The position numbers and the translations under genes were made by a program. DNA of 64,000 nucleotides from Flavobacterium gelidilacus DSM 15343 (GTDB lineage: Bacteria; Bacteroidota; Bacteroidia; Flavobacteriales; Flavobacteriaceae): the NCBI RefSeq assembly GCF_000422685.1, contig NZ_AUGN01000004.1, positions 124,001-188,000 on the forward strand, in the 5' to 3' direction. The notes under the pieces were generated by a model, which searched no databases, was not told where the DNA came from, and worked only from the letters and a program-made list of their open reading frames with translations. Below, in pieces: positions 34,424 to 43,583 of this stretch. Positions within the stretch are counted from its first letter, which is position 1; each line of letters begins with the position of its first letter.

Positions 34424-36601
34424 TTGCAAAACATACTCTTAATCACACCACCTTTTACCCAACTGAATACACCATATCCAGCAACGGCTTACTTAAAAGG
34501 TTTTCTAAACACCAAAAACATTGACTCGTTTCAAATGGATTTAGGTATAGAAGTGATTTTAAAAATGTTTTCAAAAGAAGGTTTAGAAAATTTGTTTCAA
34601 GTTTCTGGTGAGAGAGTTTCAGAAAATTGTCAACGAATTTATACGCTTCATAACGATTATAGCAGCACAATTGATAATGTAATTTCATTTTTACAAGGAA
34701 ATAATCCAACATTAGCCAGGCAAATTTGTAGTGGAAACTTCTTGCCAGAAGCTTCTCGTTTTGATCAAGTGGATGATTTAGATTATGCTTTTGGTTCTAT
34801 GGGAATGCAAGATAAAGCCAAACATTTAGCGACATTATATTTAGAAGATTTATCCGATTTTATTGTAGAATGTATTGACGAAAATTTTGGTTTCAGTCGT
34901 TACGCAGAACGTTTAGGCAGAAGTGCCAATTCGTTTGATGAATTATACAACGAACTAAAAAACGAAACAACCTTTATAGATAAAATTACCTTAAAAATAT
35001 TAAAAGGAAGAGTAGAAGATGTACAACCAAAATTAGTTTGTTTTTCTGTTCCTTTTCCAGGGAATTTGTACAGTGCTTTTCGATGTGCACAATTTATAAA
35101 AATCAATTACCCAGAAATTAAAATTACAATGGGTGGTGGTTTTCCAAATACTGAATTACGAAGCTTATCAGATAAAAGAGTTTTTGAGTTTTTCGATTTT
35201 ATATCTTTAGATGACGGAGAACTTCCTATTGAACTTTTAAATTCCAATATTAAAAATCCAAATTCCAACGAGTTTAAACGCACTTTTCTACTTGAAAACA
35301 ACGAAATAGTCTACAAAAACAACACAACAAAACCCGATTACAAACAAAGCGAAGTTGGAACTCCAGATTATTCAGATCTATTTTTAAACAAATATATTTC
35401 CGTAATCGAAATTGCCAATCCAATGCATAGTCTTTGGTCTGATGGTCGTTGGAATAAACTAACCATGGCACATGGATGTTATTGGGGAAAATGTACGTTT
35501 TGTGATATTTCATTAGATTATATAAAATTATACGAACCTATTGCTGCCAAAACTTTGGTAGATAGAATGGAAGAGCTTATTATACAAACTGGAGAAAACG
35601 GTTTTCATTTCGTAGATGAAGCTGCTCCACCAGCTTTAATGAGAGAAGTCGCTCTAGAAATCCTAAAAAGAAATCTAAAAGTGACTTGGTGGACCAACAT
35701 TCGTTTCGAGAAAAGTTTTACACAAGATTTATGTGTTTTATTAGCTGCTTCTGGTTGTATTGCTGTTTCTGGTGGTTTAGAAGTGGCTTCAGACCGACTT
35801 TTAGAACTTATCAAAAAAGGTGTAACTGTTGAACAAGTTGCTCAAGTGACTAGAAATTTCACAGAAAGTGGCATCATGGTTCACGCTTATTTAATGTACG
35901 GTTATCCAACACAAACGATTCAAGAAACGGTGGATAGCTTAGAAATGGTACGTCAATTGTTTGAGCTTGGTGTTATGCAATCTGGATTTTGGCATCAATT
36001 TGCCATGACAGCCCATTCTCCCGTAGGAATGTTTCCAGAAGAATTCGGAGTAATTCCACAACAAAACGAAATCACTTTTGCCAATAACGATATAGCTTTC
36101 AAAGATAAAACCGGAATCAATCACGAGAAATTCAGCTTTGGTTTAAAGAAGTCGTTATTCAATTATATGCACGGAATTTGTTTCGATTATCCTTTGCAAG
36201 ATTGGTTTGATTTCAAAATTCCAAACACCAAAATTCAATCCGATTTTATTCATAATGCACTTCAAAATGAGTCAGATTTCAATACAAAACCTTCAGCCAA
36301 AATAGTTTGGATAGGAGGAAAACCAAGTCATGAAACTTTCACCAAATCCAAAAAAGGAAACAGTTGGGAAATGATGCAACTCATGTTTCACGATAAAAAA
36401 AACGTGACAGAAATTACAGTCGAAAAAGAGCAAGGTGAATGGTTAATCCAAATTTTAGAGAAGATTTCAATCACTTCAAACAGTAAACTGACTTTTTCTC
36501 AATTAAAATCAGATTATGAAACGAATTTAGAAGATTTCGAATTGTTTTGGTACTCAAAATCTATAAATTCTTTGAGAGAAATAGGATTGTTAGTTTTATA
36601 A
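34424..36601 (+). CDS. Radical SAM protein with B12-binding-like N-terminus
   Basis: A 725-aa protein. The N-terminus (NILLITPPFTQLNTPYP) and the segment at about 200-275 (PKLVCFSVPFPGNLY, ITMGGGFPNTE) have the Rossmann form of B12-binding radical SAM proteins, but the B12 axial DxHxxG motif is not seen. The iron-sulfur motif is C352-YWGK-C357-TF-C360, that is CX4CX2C in place of the usual CX3CX2C. The TIM-barrel landmark GENGFHFVDEAAPP follows. The start codon appears to be TTG, with no ATG upstream in frame. A long C-terminal domain (about 560-725) is unrecognised. Reaction and substrate are unknown. It is divergent from bshC. Confidence 0.8.
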   Translation: MQNILLITPPFTQLNTPYPATAYLKGFLNTKNIDSFQMDLGIEVILKMFSKEGLENLFQVSGERVSENCQRIYTLHNDYSSTIDNVISFLQGNNPTLARQICSGNFLPEASRFDQVDDLDYAFGSMGMQDKAKHLATLYLEDLSDFIVECIDENFGFSRYAERLGRSANSFDELYNELKNETTFIDKITLKILKGRVEDVQPKLVCFSVPFPGNLYSAFRCAQFIKINYPEIKITMGGGFPNTELRSLSDKRVFEFFDFISLDDGELPIELLNSNIKNPNSNEFKRTFLLENNEIVYKNNTTKPDYKQSEVGTPDYSDLFLNKYISVIEIANPMHSLWSDGRWNKLTMAHGCYWGKCTFCDISLDYIKLYEPIAAKTLVDRMEELIIQTGENGFHFVDEAAPPALMREVALEILKRNLKVTWWTNIRFEKSFTQDLCVLLAASGCIAVSGGLEVASDRLLELIKKGVTVEQVAQVTRNFTESGIMVHAYLMYGYPTQTIQETVDSLEMVRQLFELGVMQSGFWHQFAMTAHSPVGMFPEEFGVIPQQNEITFANNDIAFKDKTGINHEKFSFGLKKSLFNYMHGICFDYPLQDWFDFKIPNTKIQSDFIHNALQNESDFNTKPSAKIVWIGGKPSHETFTKSKKGNSWEMMQLMFHDKKNVTEITVEKEQGEWLIQILEKISITSNSKLTFSQLKSDYETNLEDFELFWYSKSINSLREIGLLVL

Positions 36602-36607
36602 TTATTT

Positions 36608-36716
36608 GGGCGTTCCCTTTCAGGTCGTGCTGTCCACTGTATCTTTTTTTGGTTTGTCATGCTGAGCCTGTCGAAGTACAAACCAAAAAAAAGGATGCCG
36701 TTCCCATCACTAACGC
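36608..36716 (+). repeat. Interspersed repeat, family A (long form), with hairpin
   Basis: The element starts GGGCGTTCCCTTTCAGG and ends near CACTAACGCA. It contains TTTTTTTGGTTTGT (36644-36657) and its perfect complement ACAAACCAAAAAAA (36678-36691) around a 20-nt loop with the word CATGCTGAGCCTGTCGAAGT. A reverse copy with the same end words lies at 798-901. Confidence 0.75.
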
Positions 36717-36828
36717 ATATCGTATAAATAGTAAAATGTACTTTTTCATCAACTATATCATTTTACCAATTTTTCATTTACGAAAACGTTTTCTTTTTTG
36801 TATTTTTACATTTCCTAAAAATTAAAAT

Positions 36829-37314
36829 ATGAGTACTACTTATAAACTTTCAGTAAATCAAGAAAATAACTTTGATTTCAATGAAGGCGATTTACGACAA
36901 TTAGATGAAGTTCAGTTGTCTAATGATAAATTTCACGTTTTAAAAGATTATAAACCTTACTTAATTGAAGTTGTTTCAACAGATTTAGCTGCAAAAAAAT
37001 ACACAGTTAAAGTAAATAATTCGGTTTACGAAGTAGCCATTGCTAACGAATTAGACCAATTAATTACAGCTATGGGAATTGAAGCTGGAAAAACAAAAGT
37101 CATCAATGCAATCAAAGCACCTATGCCAGGTTTAATCCTAGAAATAAATGTTTCGGTTGGACAAGAAGTGAAAGAAAATGACCCTCTACTAATTTTAGAA
37201 GCCATGAAAATGGAAAACAGTTTCCTTTCTCCAAGAGATGGAATTATAAAATCTATTGCAGTAGAAAAAGGAAATGCTGTTGAAAAAGGACAATTATTAA
37301 TTGAGTTTGAGTAA
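36829..37314 (+). CDS. Biotin carboxyl carrier protein of acyl-CoA carboxylase
   Basis: A 161-aa carrier subunit. The C-terminal biotinyl domain holds the biotinylated lysine K127 in LEAMKMENSF, with the hallmark prolines in IKAPMPGLI near 96. The N-terminal 85 residues form a separate beta-rich region with the form seen in propionyl-CoA carboxylase carriers of Bacteroidota. First gene of an operon with a biotin carboxylase and a carboxyltransferase. Swings the carboxyl group between the two active sites. Confidence 0.92.
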   Translation: MSTTYKLSVNQENNFDFNEGDLRQLDEVQLSNDKFHVLKDYKPYLIEVVSTDLAAKKYTVKVNNSVYEVAIANELDQLITAMGIEAGKTKVINAIKAPMPGLILEINVSVGQEVKENDPLLILEAMKMENSFLSPRDGIIKSIAVEKGNAVEKGQLLIEFE

Positions 37315-37347
37315 TTAGTGATCAGTGTTCAGTTTTTAGTGTTCAGT
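37313..37347 (+). repeat. Family B repeat words
   Basis: AATTAGTGATCAGTGTTCAG followed by TTTTTAGTGTTCAGT, directly after the carrier-protein stop codon. Confidence 0.65.
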
Positions 37348-37414
37348 AGAATGCGAAATATTGAAACATTATAGAATTAAATTAATTTGCGAATTTGCGG
37401 TCAAAAAAAATATA

Positions 37415-38866
37415 ATGATAAAAAAGATAACAAAAATATTAGTTGCCAATCGTGGTGAAATTGCGATTAGAGTAATGAAAACTGCTCAAAAAATGGGCAT
37501 CAAAACAGTCGCTGTTTATTCAACAGTTGACAGAAATGCATTGCATGTAAAATTTGCTGATGAAGCGGTTTGCATTGGAGAAGCAGCTTCAAGTCAATCG
37601 TATTTAAGAGGTGATAAAATTATAGAAGTTGCCAAAGAATTAGGAGTTGACGCAATTCATCCAGGTTACGGATTTTTGAGTGAAAATGCTCAATTTGCTG
37701 AATTATGCGAAAAAAACAACATCATTTTTATTGGACCAAAATCCAAAGCTATTGAAATGATGGGAAATAAGTTAGCTGCCAAAGAAGCCGTAAAAGATTA
37801 CGATATTCCAATGGTTCCTGGAACTGAGGAAGCTATTACTGATATTGAAGAAGCGAAGAAAATTGCAACATCAATCGGATTTCCAATTCTGATTAAAGCT
37901 GCCGCAGGTGGTGGTGGAAAAGGAATGCGTATTGTAGAAAAAGAAGCTGATTTTACTTCACAAATGAATAGAGCTATTTCAGAAGCTGTAAATGCTTTTG
38001 GAGACGGTTCAGTTTTTATTGAAAAATATGTAACGAAACCAAGACATATCGAAATCCAAGTGATGGCTGATAGTCACGGAAATATCCTTTATATTTTTGA
38101 ACGCGAATGTAGTATTCAAAGAAGACATCAAAAAGTGGTTGAAGAAGCTCCTTCAGCTGTTTTAACTCCAGAATTACGTAAAAAAATGGGTGAAGCTGCT
38201 GTAAAAGTAGCCAAAGCATGTGACTATTTAGGAGCAGGAACAGTTGAGTTTTTACTAGATGATAAACACAATTTCTATTTCCTAGAAATGAATACGCGTT
38301 TGCAAGTAGAGCATCCAGTTTCTGAAATTATAGCAGGATTAGATTTAGTCGAATTGCAAATAAAAGTCGCACAAGGTGAAGCTTTACCAATGAAGCAAGA
38401 AGATTTAAAAATCAACGGTCATGCCATGGAACTTCGTGTTTATGCAGAAGACCCTTTAAATGATTTCTTGCCAAACGTAGGATTTTTAAGCACTTACATT
38501 TTACCAGAAGGAGAAGGAATTCGTGTTGATAACGGAATTGAACAAGGTACAGATGTTCCAATTTATTACGATCCAATGCTTTCTAAATTAATAACTTATG
38601 GTAAAGATCGCGAAGAAGCCATTGCTTTGATGATTAAAGCCATCGATAATTATCATGTAGAAGGAGTTGCCACAACTTTAGGATTTGGAAAATTTGTTAT
38701 GCAACATGAAGCCTTTCGTTCAGGAGAATTTGATACAGGTTTTGTAAAGAATTATTATGATGCCGAAAAATTAAAAGCTCAACATAAAACGGAAGCAGAA
38801 ATTGCAGCCATGATAGCTTTAAAACAATATTTGAATGATTTGAAAAGGGTAAAACTTCCAAACTAA
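37415..38866 (+). CDS. Acyl-CoA carboxylase biotin carboxylase subunit
   Basis: A 483-aa ATP-grasp enzyme. ILVANRGEIAIRVMKTA lies at 8-24, the glycine-rich ATP loop AAAGGGGKGMRIV at about 162-174, and the catalytic region ERECSIQRRHQKVVEEAPS and MNTRLQVEHPVSEI follow. The start is ATG 37415 (MIKKITKIL); the longer frame from 37361 begins within the leader. It carboxylates biotin on the carrier encoded just upstream, using ATP and bicarbonate. Second gene of the operon. Confidence 0.96.
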   Translation: MIKKITKILVANRGEIAIRVMKTAQKMGIKTVAVYSTVDRNALHVKFADEAVCIGEAASSQSYLRGDKIIEVAKELGVDAIHPGYGFLSENAQFAELCEKNNIIFIGPKSKAIEMMGNKLAAKEAVKDYDIPMVPGTEEAITDIEEAKKIATSIGFPILIKAAAGGGGKGMRIVEKEADFTSQMNRAISEAVNAFGDGSVFIEKYVTKPRHIEIQVMADSHGNILYIFERECSIQRRHQKVVEEAPSAVLTPELRKKMGEAAVKVAKACDYLGAGTVEFLLDDKHNFYFLEMNTRLQVEHPVSEIIAGLDLVELQIKVAQGEALPMKQEDLKINGHAMELRVYAEDPLNDFLPNVGFLSTYILPEGEGIRVDNGIEQGTDVPIYYDPMLSKLITYGKDREEAIALMIKAIDNYHVEGVATTLGFGKFVMQHEAFRSGEFDTGFVKNYYDAEKLKAQHKTEAEIAAMIALKQYLNDLKRVKLPN

Positions 38867-38902
38867 ATTTTAATTTAAACATATAGAATCTTTGTTGAAA
38901 AG

Positions 38903-38923
38903 ATTCTGAAACAAGTTCAGAAT
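38903..38923 (+). repeat. CTGAAACAAGTTCAG hairpin in front of a start codon
   Basis: ATTCTGAA and TTCAGAAT form a perfect 8-bp stem around ACAAG. The element ends two bases before the ATG at 38926, so it occupies the ribosome entry region of the carboxyltransferase gene. Confidence 0.8.
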
Positions 38924-38925
38924 AA

Positions 38926-40467
38926 ATGCAAGACAAAATAAAAACATTAAACGATAAAATAGCCTTAGCCAAACAAGGTGGAGGCGAAGCGCGAATTGCA
39001 AAACATCACGAAAAAAAGAAGCTTACAGCAAGAGAGCGTGTAAATTATCTTATGGATGAAGGTTCTTTTGAAGAAATTGGAATGTTAGTTACACATAGAA
39101 CAACTGATTTTGGAATGGAAAAAGAAGTCTATTATGGTGATGGAGTTGTAACAGGTTACGGAACAATAAACGGAAGATTAGTCTATGTTTTTGCTCAAGA
39201 TTTCACAGTTTTTGGTGGTTCATTATCAGAAACTCATGCTGAAAAAATCTGTAAAGTGATGGATATGGCACTTAAAAATGGTGCTCCAATGATTGGACTA
39301 AATGATTCTGGTGGAGCACGTATCCAAGAAGGTGTACGTTCTTTAGGAGGTTATGCTGATATTTTTTACAAAAATGTACAATCTAGCGGTGTAATTCCTC
39401 AAATTTCTGCTATTATGGGACCTTGTGCTGGTGGAGCCGTTTATTCTCCAGCGATGACCGATTTTACTATGATGGTTGAAGGAACGAGTTATATGTTTGT
39501 GACTGGGCCAAGTGTTGTAAAAACGGTTACTAATGAAACAGTAACTTCAGAAGAATTAGGTGGTGCAAGTACGCATTCTACAAAGTCTGGTGTAGCTCAT
39601 ATTACTTCACCAAATGGAGTGGAATGTTTAGAGGATATCAAACGTTTATTAAGTTATTTACCTCAAAATAATAGAGAAACTGCTCCAAAATTGGACTATG
39701 TTTTAAATGATGAAATCAGAGAAAAATTAGGCACAATTATTCCGGATAATGCTAATAAACCTTATGATATGCATGATGTTATAGGGAATATTATTGACGA
39801 AGATAGTTTCTACGAAATTCATAAAGATTTTGCTGAAAATATTATCGTAGGTTTTGCAAGATTAGGTGGAAGAAGTATCGGAATTGTAGCTAACCAACCA
39901 ATGGTTTTAGCAGGTTGTTTAGATGTAAATAGTTCTACAAAAGCGGCTCGTTTTGTTCGTTTTTGTGACGCATTTAATATTCCATTATTAGTTTTAGAAG
40001 ATGTCCCAGGATTTTTACCAGGAACTGATCAAGAATGGAACGGAATTATCGTTCACGGTGCCAAATTATTATACGCTTTTAGTGAAGCAACTGTGCCAAG
40101 AATTACAGTTATTACAAGAAAAGCTTATGGTGGAGCTTATGATGTAATGAATTCAAAACACATTGGTGCTGATATGAATTTTGCTTGGCCAAGTGCAGAA
40201 ATTGCCGTAATGGGAGCAAAAGGAGCATCAGAAATTATCTTTAAAAATGAAATTGCTGCAGCAGAAAATCCAGAAGAAAAGCTAAAAGAAAGAGAAGCTG
40301 AATATGCCGAATTATTTGCTAATCCTTACAAAGCTGCTCAAAGAGGTTTTATAGATGAGGTTATTGAACCAAAATTTACTAGAAGGAAATTAATCAAAGC
40401 ATTTAGTATGTTGGAAAACAAAGTAGTTGATACACCCAAACGTAAACACGGAAACATTCCTTTATAA
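38926..40467 (+). CDS. Acyl-CoA carboxylase carboxyltransferase (propionyl-CoA carboxylase beta-like)
   Basis: A 513-aa carboxyltransferase with the two crotonase-like halves of the PccB/MmdA family. N-terminal half: [56 protein letters not shown]-terminal half: [47 protein letters not shown]. The length and motifs fit propionyl-CoA carboxylase; without a membrane decarboxylase set, the methylmalonyl-CoA decarboxylase role is less likely. Last gene of the operon; terminator follows. Confidence 0.93.
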   Translation: MQDKIKTLNDKIALAKQGGGEARIAKHHEKKKLTARERVNYLMDEGSFEEIGMLVTHRTTDFGMEKEVYYGDGVVTGYGTINGRLVYVFAQDFTVFGGSLSETHAEKICKVMDMALKNGAPMIGLNDSGGARIQEGVRSLGGYADIFYKNVQSSGVIPQISAIMGPCAGGAVYSPAMTDFTMMVEGTSYMFVTGPSVVKTVTNETVTSEELGGASTHSTKSGVAHITSPNGVECLEDIKRLLSYLPQNNRETAPKLDYVLNDEIREKLGTIIPDNANKPYDMHDVIGNIIDEDSFYEIHKDFAENIIVGFARLGGRSIGIVANQPMVLAGCLDVNSSTKAARFVRFCDAFNIPLLVLEDVPGFLPGTDQEWNGIIVHGAKLLYAFSEATVPRITVITRKAYGGAYDVMNSKHIGADMNFAWPSAEIAVMGAKGASEIIFKNEIAAAENPEEKLKEREAEYAELFANPYKAAQRGFIDEVIEPKFTRRKLIKAFSMLENKVVDTPKRKHGNIPL

Positions 40468-40471
40468 AATT

Positions 40472-40497
40472 TAAACCATCTGAAAAGGTGGTTTTTT
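40472..40497 (+). terminator. Terminator of the acyl-CoA carboxylase operon
   Basis: AAACCATCT and AGGTGGTTT pair with one mismatch and lead into TTTTTTT. Confidence 0.75.
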
Positions 40498-40594
40498 TAT
40501 GAATTAAAATAAAGTTAAAATCGATTTAATAAGTTTAGATTTTTTATCTTGTCAAACTTTTAAAACTCAATAAAAGTCTTTTAACTATTTGGTA

Positions 40595-41929
40595 ATGAAT
40601 CGTTTTTTATTAATTATATTGTTTTTTATTCTATCTAACTCTTTTGCTTTTGCTCAAAAAACAACAAAGCATAAAGTAGTCAGTGGAGACTCATTCTATT
40701 CTATAGCCAAAAAATATGGAGTAAGTGAATCAGATATTTATGAGTTAAATCCGAAAGCAAAAGGACAAACATTACAATTAAATGCAATTTTAGTTATTCC
40801 AACAGGAAAAGCAACAAAGAAAATCACAAAAGATTTTCATGAAGTTGCTTCAGGTGAATCTTTTTACACTATTGCAAAGAAATACGATATAAGTATAGAA
40901 GAATTAAAAGATTTTAATCCGTCTGTTTCACCAAATAAATTACAAGTTGGAACTAAATTAGCTTTGACTAAAAATAAAAATTCCAAAGACGCTAAATCTA
41001 ATAAAAAAGAAGAAGCATCGACTTCAAATGATTTAATTCACTCAGTAAAAAAAGGGGAAACAATAAGTCATATTACTGAAAAGTACGATGTAAGTTTTAA
41101 AGAATTAAAAAAGCTTAATCCAGGTTTAGATGTCAAACTTCAAATTGATGAAAAAATAGTCATTAGAAAAGGAAAAGAAAAAGCTAAAAAAGAAATTATT
41201 GAGCCAAAAGTAGCACCTATTAAGGTAATAAGTCCAAGTTCATTACAAGTTGAAAGTATGGCGGCTGCTGATGATGATGTAGAAGAACCAGATGATTCAG
41301 GTGAAGTAACACATGTAGTCGTAAGAGGAGAAACATTAATGAGTATTGCTAGATTAAATAAAATAACTTTGGCTAAATTACAAGAATTAAATCCTAAAGT
41401 TGGTGATAGAATTTTTCCAGGAAGAAAATTAATTATAAAAAAAGGAACTGCGAATACTTTAACGAAACCAGCCGTTGTTTATGCTGAATTAGAAGAATTT
41501 ATTGAAGATGCTCCATTAATGTCTTATGAAAGTTTAGAAAGTGCTGATCAATTAATTGCAATTGCTTCTGAGCATTTAGGTACAAGATACAGAAGTGGTG
41601 GTACAAAAAGTGGTGGATTTGATTGTTCTGGTTTAATGTGTTACACATTCTCTCAATTGGATTTTAAACTGCCTAGAACTTCAAACGAACAATCGAGAAC
41701 GGGTAAAAAAGTTAAGAAAACACAAGCTCAAAAAGGAGATTTAATTTTCTTTTCTACTAATGGTCGTGGATCAGTAAATCATGTTGGAATGATTACAGAA
41801 GTTATTGATGATGAAATCTTTTTCATTCATTCATCTGTGAGCCGTGGAGTAATTGTTTCTTCAGTTAAAGAAGCTTATTATGCAAAACGTTTTATTAGAA
41901 TTAACAGAGTTTTGGATAATATTAATTAG
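40595..41929 (+). CDS. Secreted peptidoglycan hydrolase, four LysM repeats plus NlpC/P60
   Basis: A 444-aa protein with a signal peptide ([20 protein letters not shown]). Four LysM domains follow at roughly 22-66, 80-124, 145-190 and 238-283 (each with a [12 protein letters not shown] or [11 protein letters not shown] type core). The NlpC/P60 peptidase domain fills the last 125 residues: catalytic Cys in [11 protein letters not shown], His in SVNHVGM and the third residue in FFIHSS. It should cut stem peptides in the cell wall while bound to glycan. I chose ATG 40595 over the TTG two codons earlier. Its end overlaps the convergent dehydratase gene by 8 bases. Confidence 0.92.
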   Translation: MNRFLLIILFFILSNSFAFAQKTTKHKVVSGDSFYSIAKKYGVSESDIYELNPKAKGQTLQLNAILVIPTGKATKKITKDFHEVASGESFYTIAKKYDISIEELKDFNPSVSPNKLQVGTKLALTKNKNSKDAKSNKKEEASTSNDLIHSVKKGETISHITEKYDVSFKELKKLNPGLDVKLQIDEKIVIRKGKEKAKKEIIEPKVAPIKVISPSSLQVESMAAADDDVEEPDDSGEVTHVVVRGETLMSIARLNKITLAKLQELNPKVGDRIFPGRKLIIKKGTANTLTKPAVVYAELEEFIEDAPLMSYESLESADQLIAIASEHLGTRYRSGGTKSGGFDCSGLMCYTFSQLDFKLPRTSNEQSRTGKKVKKTQAQKGDLIFFSTNGRGSVNHVGMITEVIDDEIFFIHSSVSRGVIVSSVKEAYYAKRFIRINRVLDNIN

Positions 41930-42158
41930 TAATAATTTCATCAATTGATTTAGCTAATTTTCTGTCTTTTTCAGTAATTGTATTACCTTCATCATGCGTT
42001 GTTAAAATAATTTCAACTGTATTGTACACATTTTTCCATTCAGGATGATGGCTCATTTTTTCGGCAACTAAAGCAACTTTACTCATAAACCCAAAAGCTT
42101 CTACAAAGTTTTTAAATTTAAAGGTTTGTGTTAACGTATTGTTTTCTTCTTTCCACAT
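41922..42158 (-). CDS. 4a-hydroxytetrahydrobiopterin dehydratase (PCD/DCoH family)
   Basis: A 78-aa protein with the family signature [21 protein letters not shown] (written in parts: catalytic H37-H38-P-E-W, then a third His in LTTHDEG at H55). Slightly shorter at the N-terminus than the usual 90-100 aa. It recycles the pterin cofactor after aromatic amino-acid hydroxylation. No hydroxylase is present in the window. Confidence 0.88.
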   Translation of the reverse strand: MWKEENNTLTQTFKFKNFVEAFGFMSKVALVAEKMSHHPEWKNVYNTVEIILTTHDEGNTITEKDRKLAKSIDEIITN

Positions 42159-42208
42159 AATTTTATATTTTAATTTTCTGAAAATCTATAATCCGAATAT
42201 TTAATATC

Positions 42209-42685
42209 TTATTTAATTGGAATCCAAACTTCCTCTTCATTTTCAGGATCTTCATGTCCTTTATAATTATCTCCTAAAACTTCAAAATGAGGACGATCAT
42301 CTAATTCATAATCACTATTTGGTAACCATTCAGCATAAATATATTGTGCTGTTTTAGGAAAATCAGCACTTGTTCCTTTATGTAAAAATACGGCATATTT
42401 TCCAGATTGAAGTACAAATTCTTCAAAACCATCTGGAGTCAAGTCAAAGTTTCTAACTTCAATTAATGCATGTTTTTTAAAAATTGTTTGAGGTGTGAAT
42501 TTTTGAAATTTTTGAAAATCATAAATTTGTAATGAAAATAAATCTGCTGAAATGGCATTTTTAACTTCTTTTAAGCGAGGCATAAACTTTTTCCAGATAA
42601 CAGCCGTTTGATCATTTGCCAATGATGTTTCAGTTGAAAATCCAATAAGTTTTTTTGAAGCCATTAGCTCTGTTCGTAGAAACAT
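42209..42685 (-). CDS. GyrI-like (effector-binding domain) protein
   Basis: A 158-aa stand-alone GyrI-like/AraC-effector-binding domain. The sequence TAVIWKKFMPRLKEVKN near 25-45, SGKYAVFLHKGTSADFP and YIYAEWLPNSDYELDDRPHF are typical of the small-molecule-binding 'SOUL/GyrI' fold. No DNA-binding domain is attached. Chosen start is ATG 42685 (MFLRTEL); the longer frame from 42721 adds a leader-like hydrophobic stretch. Ligand unknown. Confidence 0.75.
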   Translation of the reverse strand: MFLRTELMASKKLIGFSTETSLANDQTAVIWKKFMPRLKEVKNAISADLFSLQIYDFQKFQKFTPQTIFKKHALIEVRNFDLTPDGFEEFVLQSGKYAVFLHKGTSADFPKTAQYIYAEWLPNSDYELDDRPHFEVLGDNYKGHEDPENEEEVWIPIK

Positions 42686-42764
42686 AAAGTTTAATTTTTT
42701 CAAATATAGAAAAATCCCCACAAATTACTAAATTCATAGGGATTCAATTACTAATTAATATCGA

Positions 42765-43001
42765 TTAATTTTCTTTTAAATAATTATATATTTCATCTTT
42801 TAATCTTACACGTTCTACTCTTAAATCATTTAAGGCTTCATCAGAAGCAGGTTCAGTATCCGTTTCAATTCTATAAACTTCATGATCTAATTCATCATAT
42901 TTGTCAAATAAAATTTTAAAATGATTGTCTTCAACTTTTAAAGTGTGAATCTTTTGTTCAAACTCTGGAAATGCTTCTGCTAAATTGTGTTTTTTAATCA
43001 T
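42765..43001 (-). CDS. YdcH/DUF465 family coiled-coil protein
   Basis: A 78-aa helical protein. HNLAEAFPEFEQKIHTLKVE and HFKILFDKYDELDHEVYRIE match DUF465, a short helical hairpin of unknown function. It ends in LRVERVRLKDEIYNYLKEN. Monocistronic appearance. Confidence 0.82.
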   Translation of the reverse strand: MIKKHNLAEAFPEFEQKIHTLKVEDNHFKILFDKYDELDHEVYRIETDTEPASDEALNDLRVERVRLKDEIYNYLKEN

Positions 43002-43074
43002 ATCTATTGGTTTTAATTAATTATTTAAAATTAACTTTTTAAAATCTAAAAAAATATGATAAATATCAGGTTTG

Positions 43075-43104
43075 AAAAAAGCCTCATTAAAAAAATGAGG
43101 CTCT
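43075..43104 (-). terminator. Terminator of the gene at 43126-43509
   Basis: AGCCTCATT and AATGAGGCT form a 9-bp perfect stem with T residues on the minus-strand side. Confidence 0.8.
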
Positions 43105-43125
43105 TAAATTAATTTTTATATTGAC

Positions 43126-43509
43126 TTAGTCTAAAACTTTTTGATCTGAATTTGTTCTATTGGTAACAATTGTTTGAATTAAATCATAACTACCGTTTGT
43201 GACTTTTAATAAATAAACAGCTCTTGCTCCGTTTGTGTATGACATTTTATTTGCATTTGAAATCATTTGAACAGCCTTTTTTTCTAAAGTTGTTTCGTTT
43301 TCAGCAAATACTATTTTGAAATCTATGTTTTCCGTTTTTGTAGAAGTAAATTTCACATTTGATAAGGGACTTTGATTCATTTTAACACCATCAATGAAAA
43401 CTGTGAATAATTTTGAATCTTCGGTATAAATTTCCACTTCATTAGATTGTGCTTGCATAACATAAGCAAACATAATAAATGCAAATGAAAATATAATTTT
43501 TGTTTTCAT
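43126..43509 (-). CDS. Hypothetical secreted protein
   Basis: A 127-aa protein with a signal peptide (MKTKIIFSFAFIMFAYVMQAQ). The mature part EVEIYTEDSKLFTVFIDGVKMN resembles the N-terminal beta domain seen before DUF4476 in Bacteroidota, but no DUF4476 helical domain follows. Function unknown. Confidence 0.6.
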   Translation of the reverse strand: MKTKIIFSFAFIMFAYVMQAQSNEVEIYTEDSKLFTVFIDGVKMNQSPLSNVKFTSTKTENIDFKIVFAENETTLEKKAVQMISNANKMSYTNGARAVYLLKVTNGSYDLIQTIVTNRTNSDQKVLD

Positions 43510-43583
43510 AATTTAATTTTATTAGTGTCTTTAAAAAGTAAAGATATAAAAAATAATAATTAGTTGTGATAATTATCTCTTTT

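Noticed and set aside
36547..36825. A 92-aa open frame running from the radical SAM gene end through the repeat
   Set aside because: It translates the family A repeat and hairpin; no conserved features and no separate promoter.
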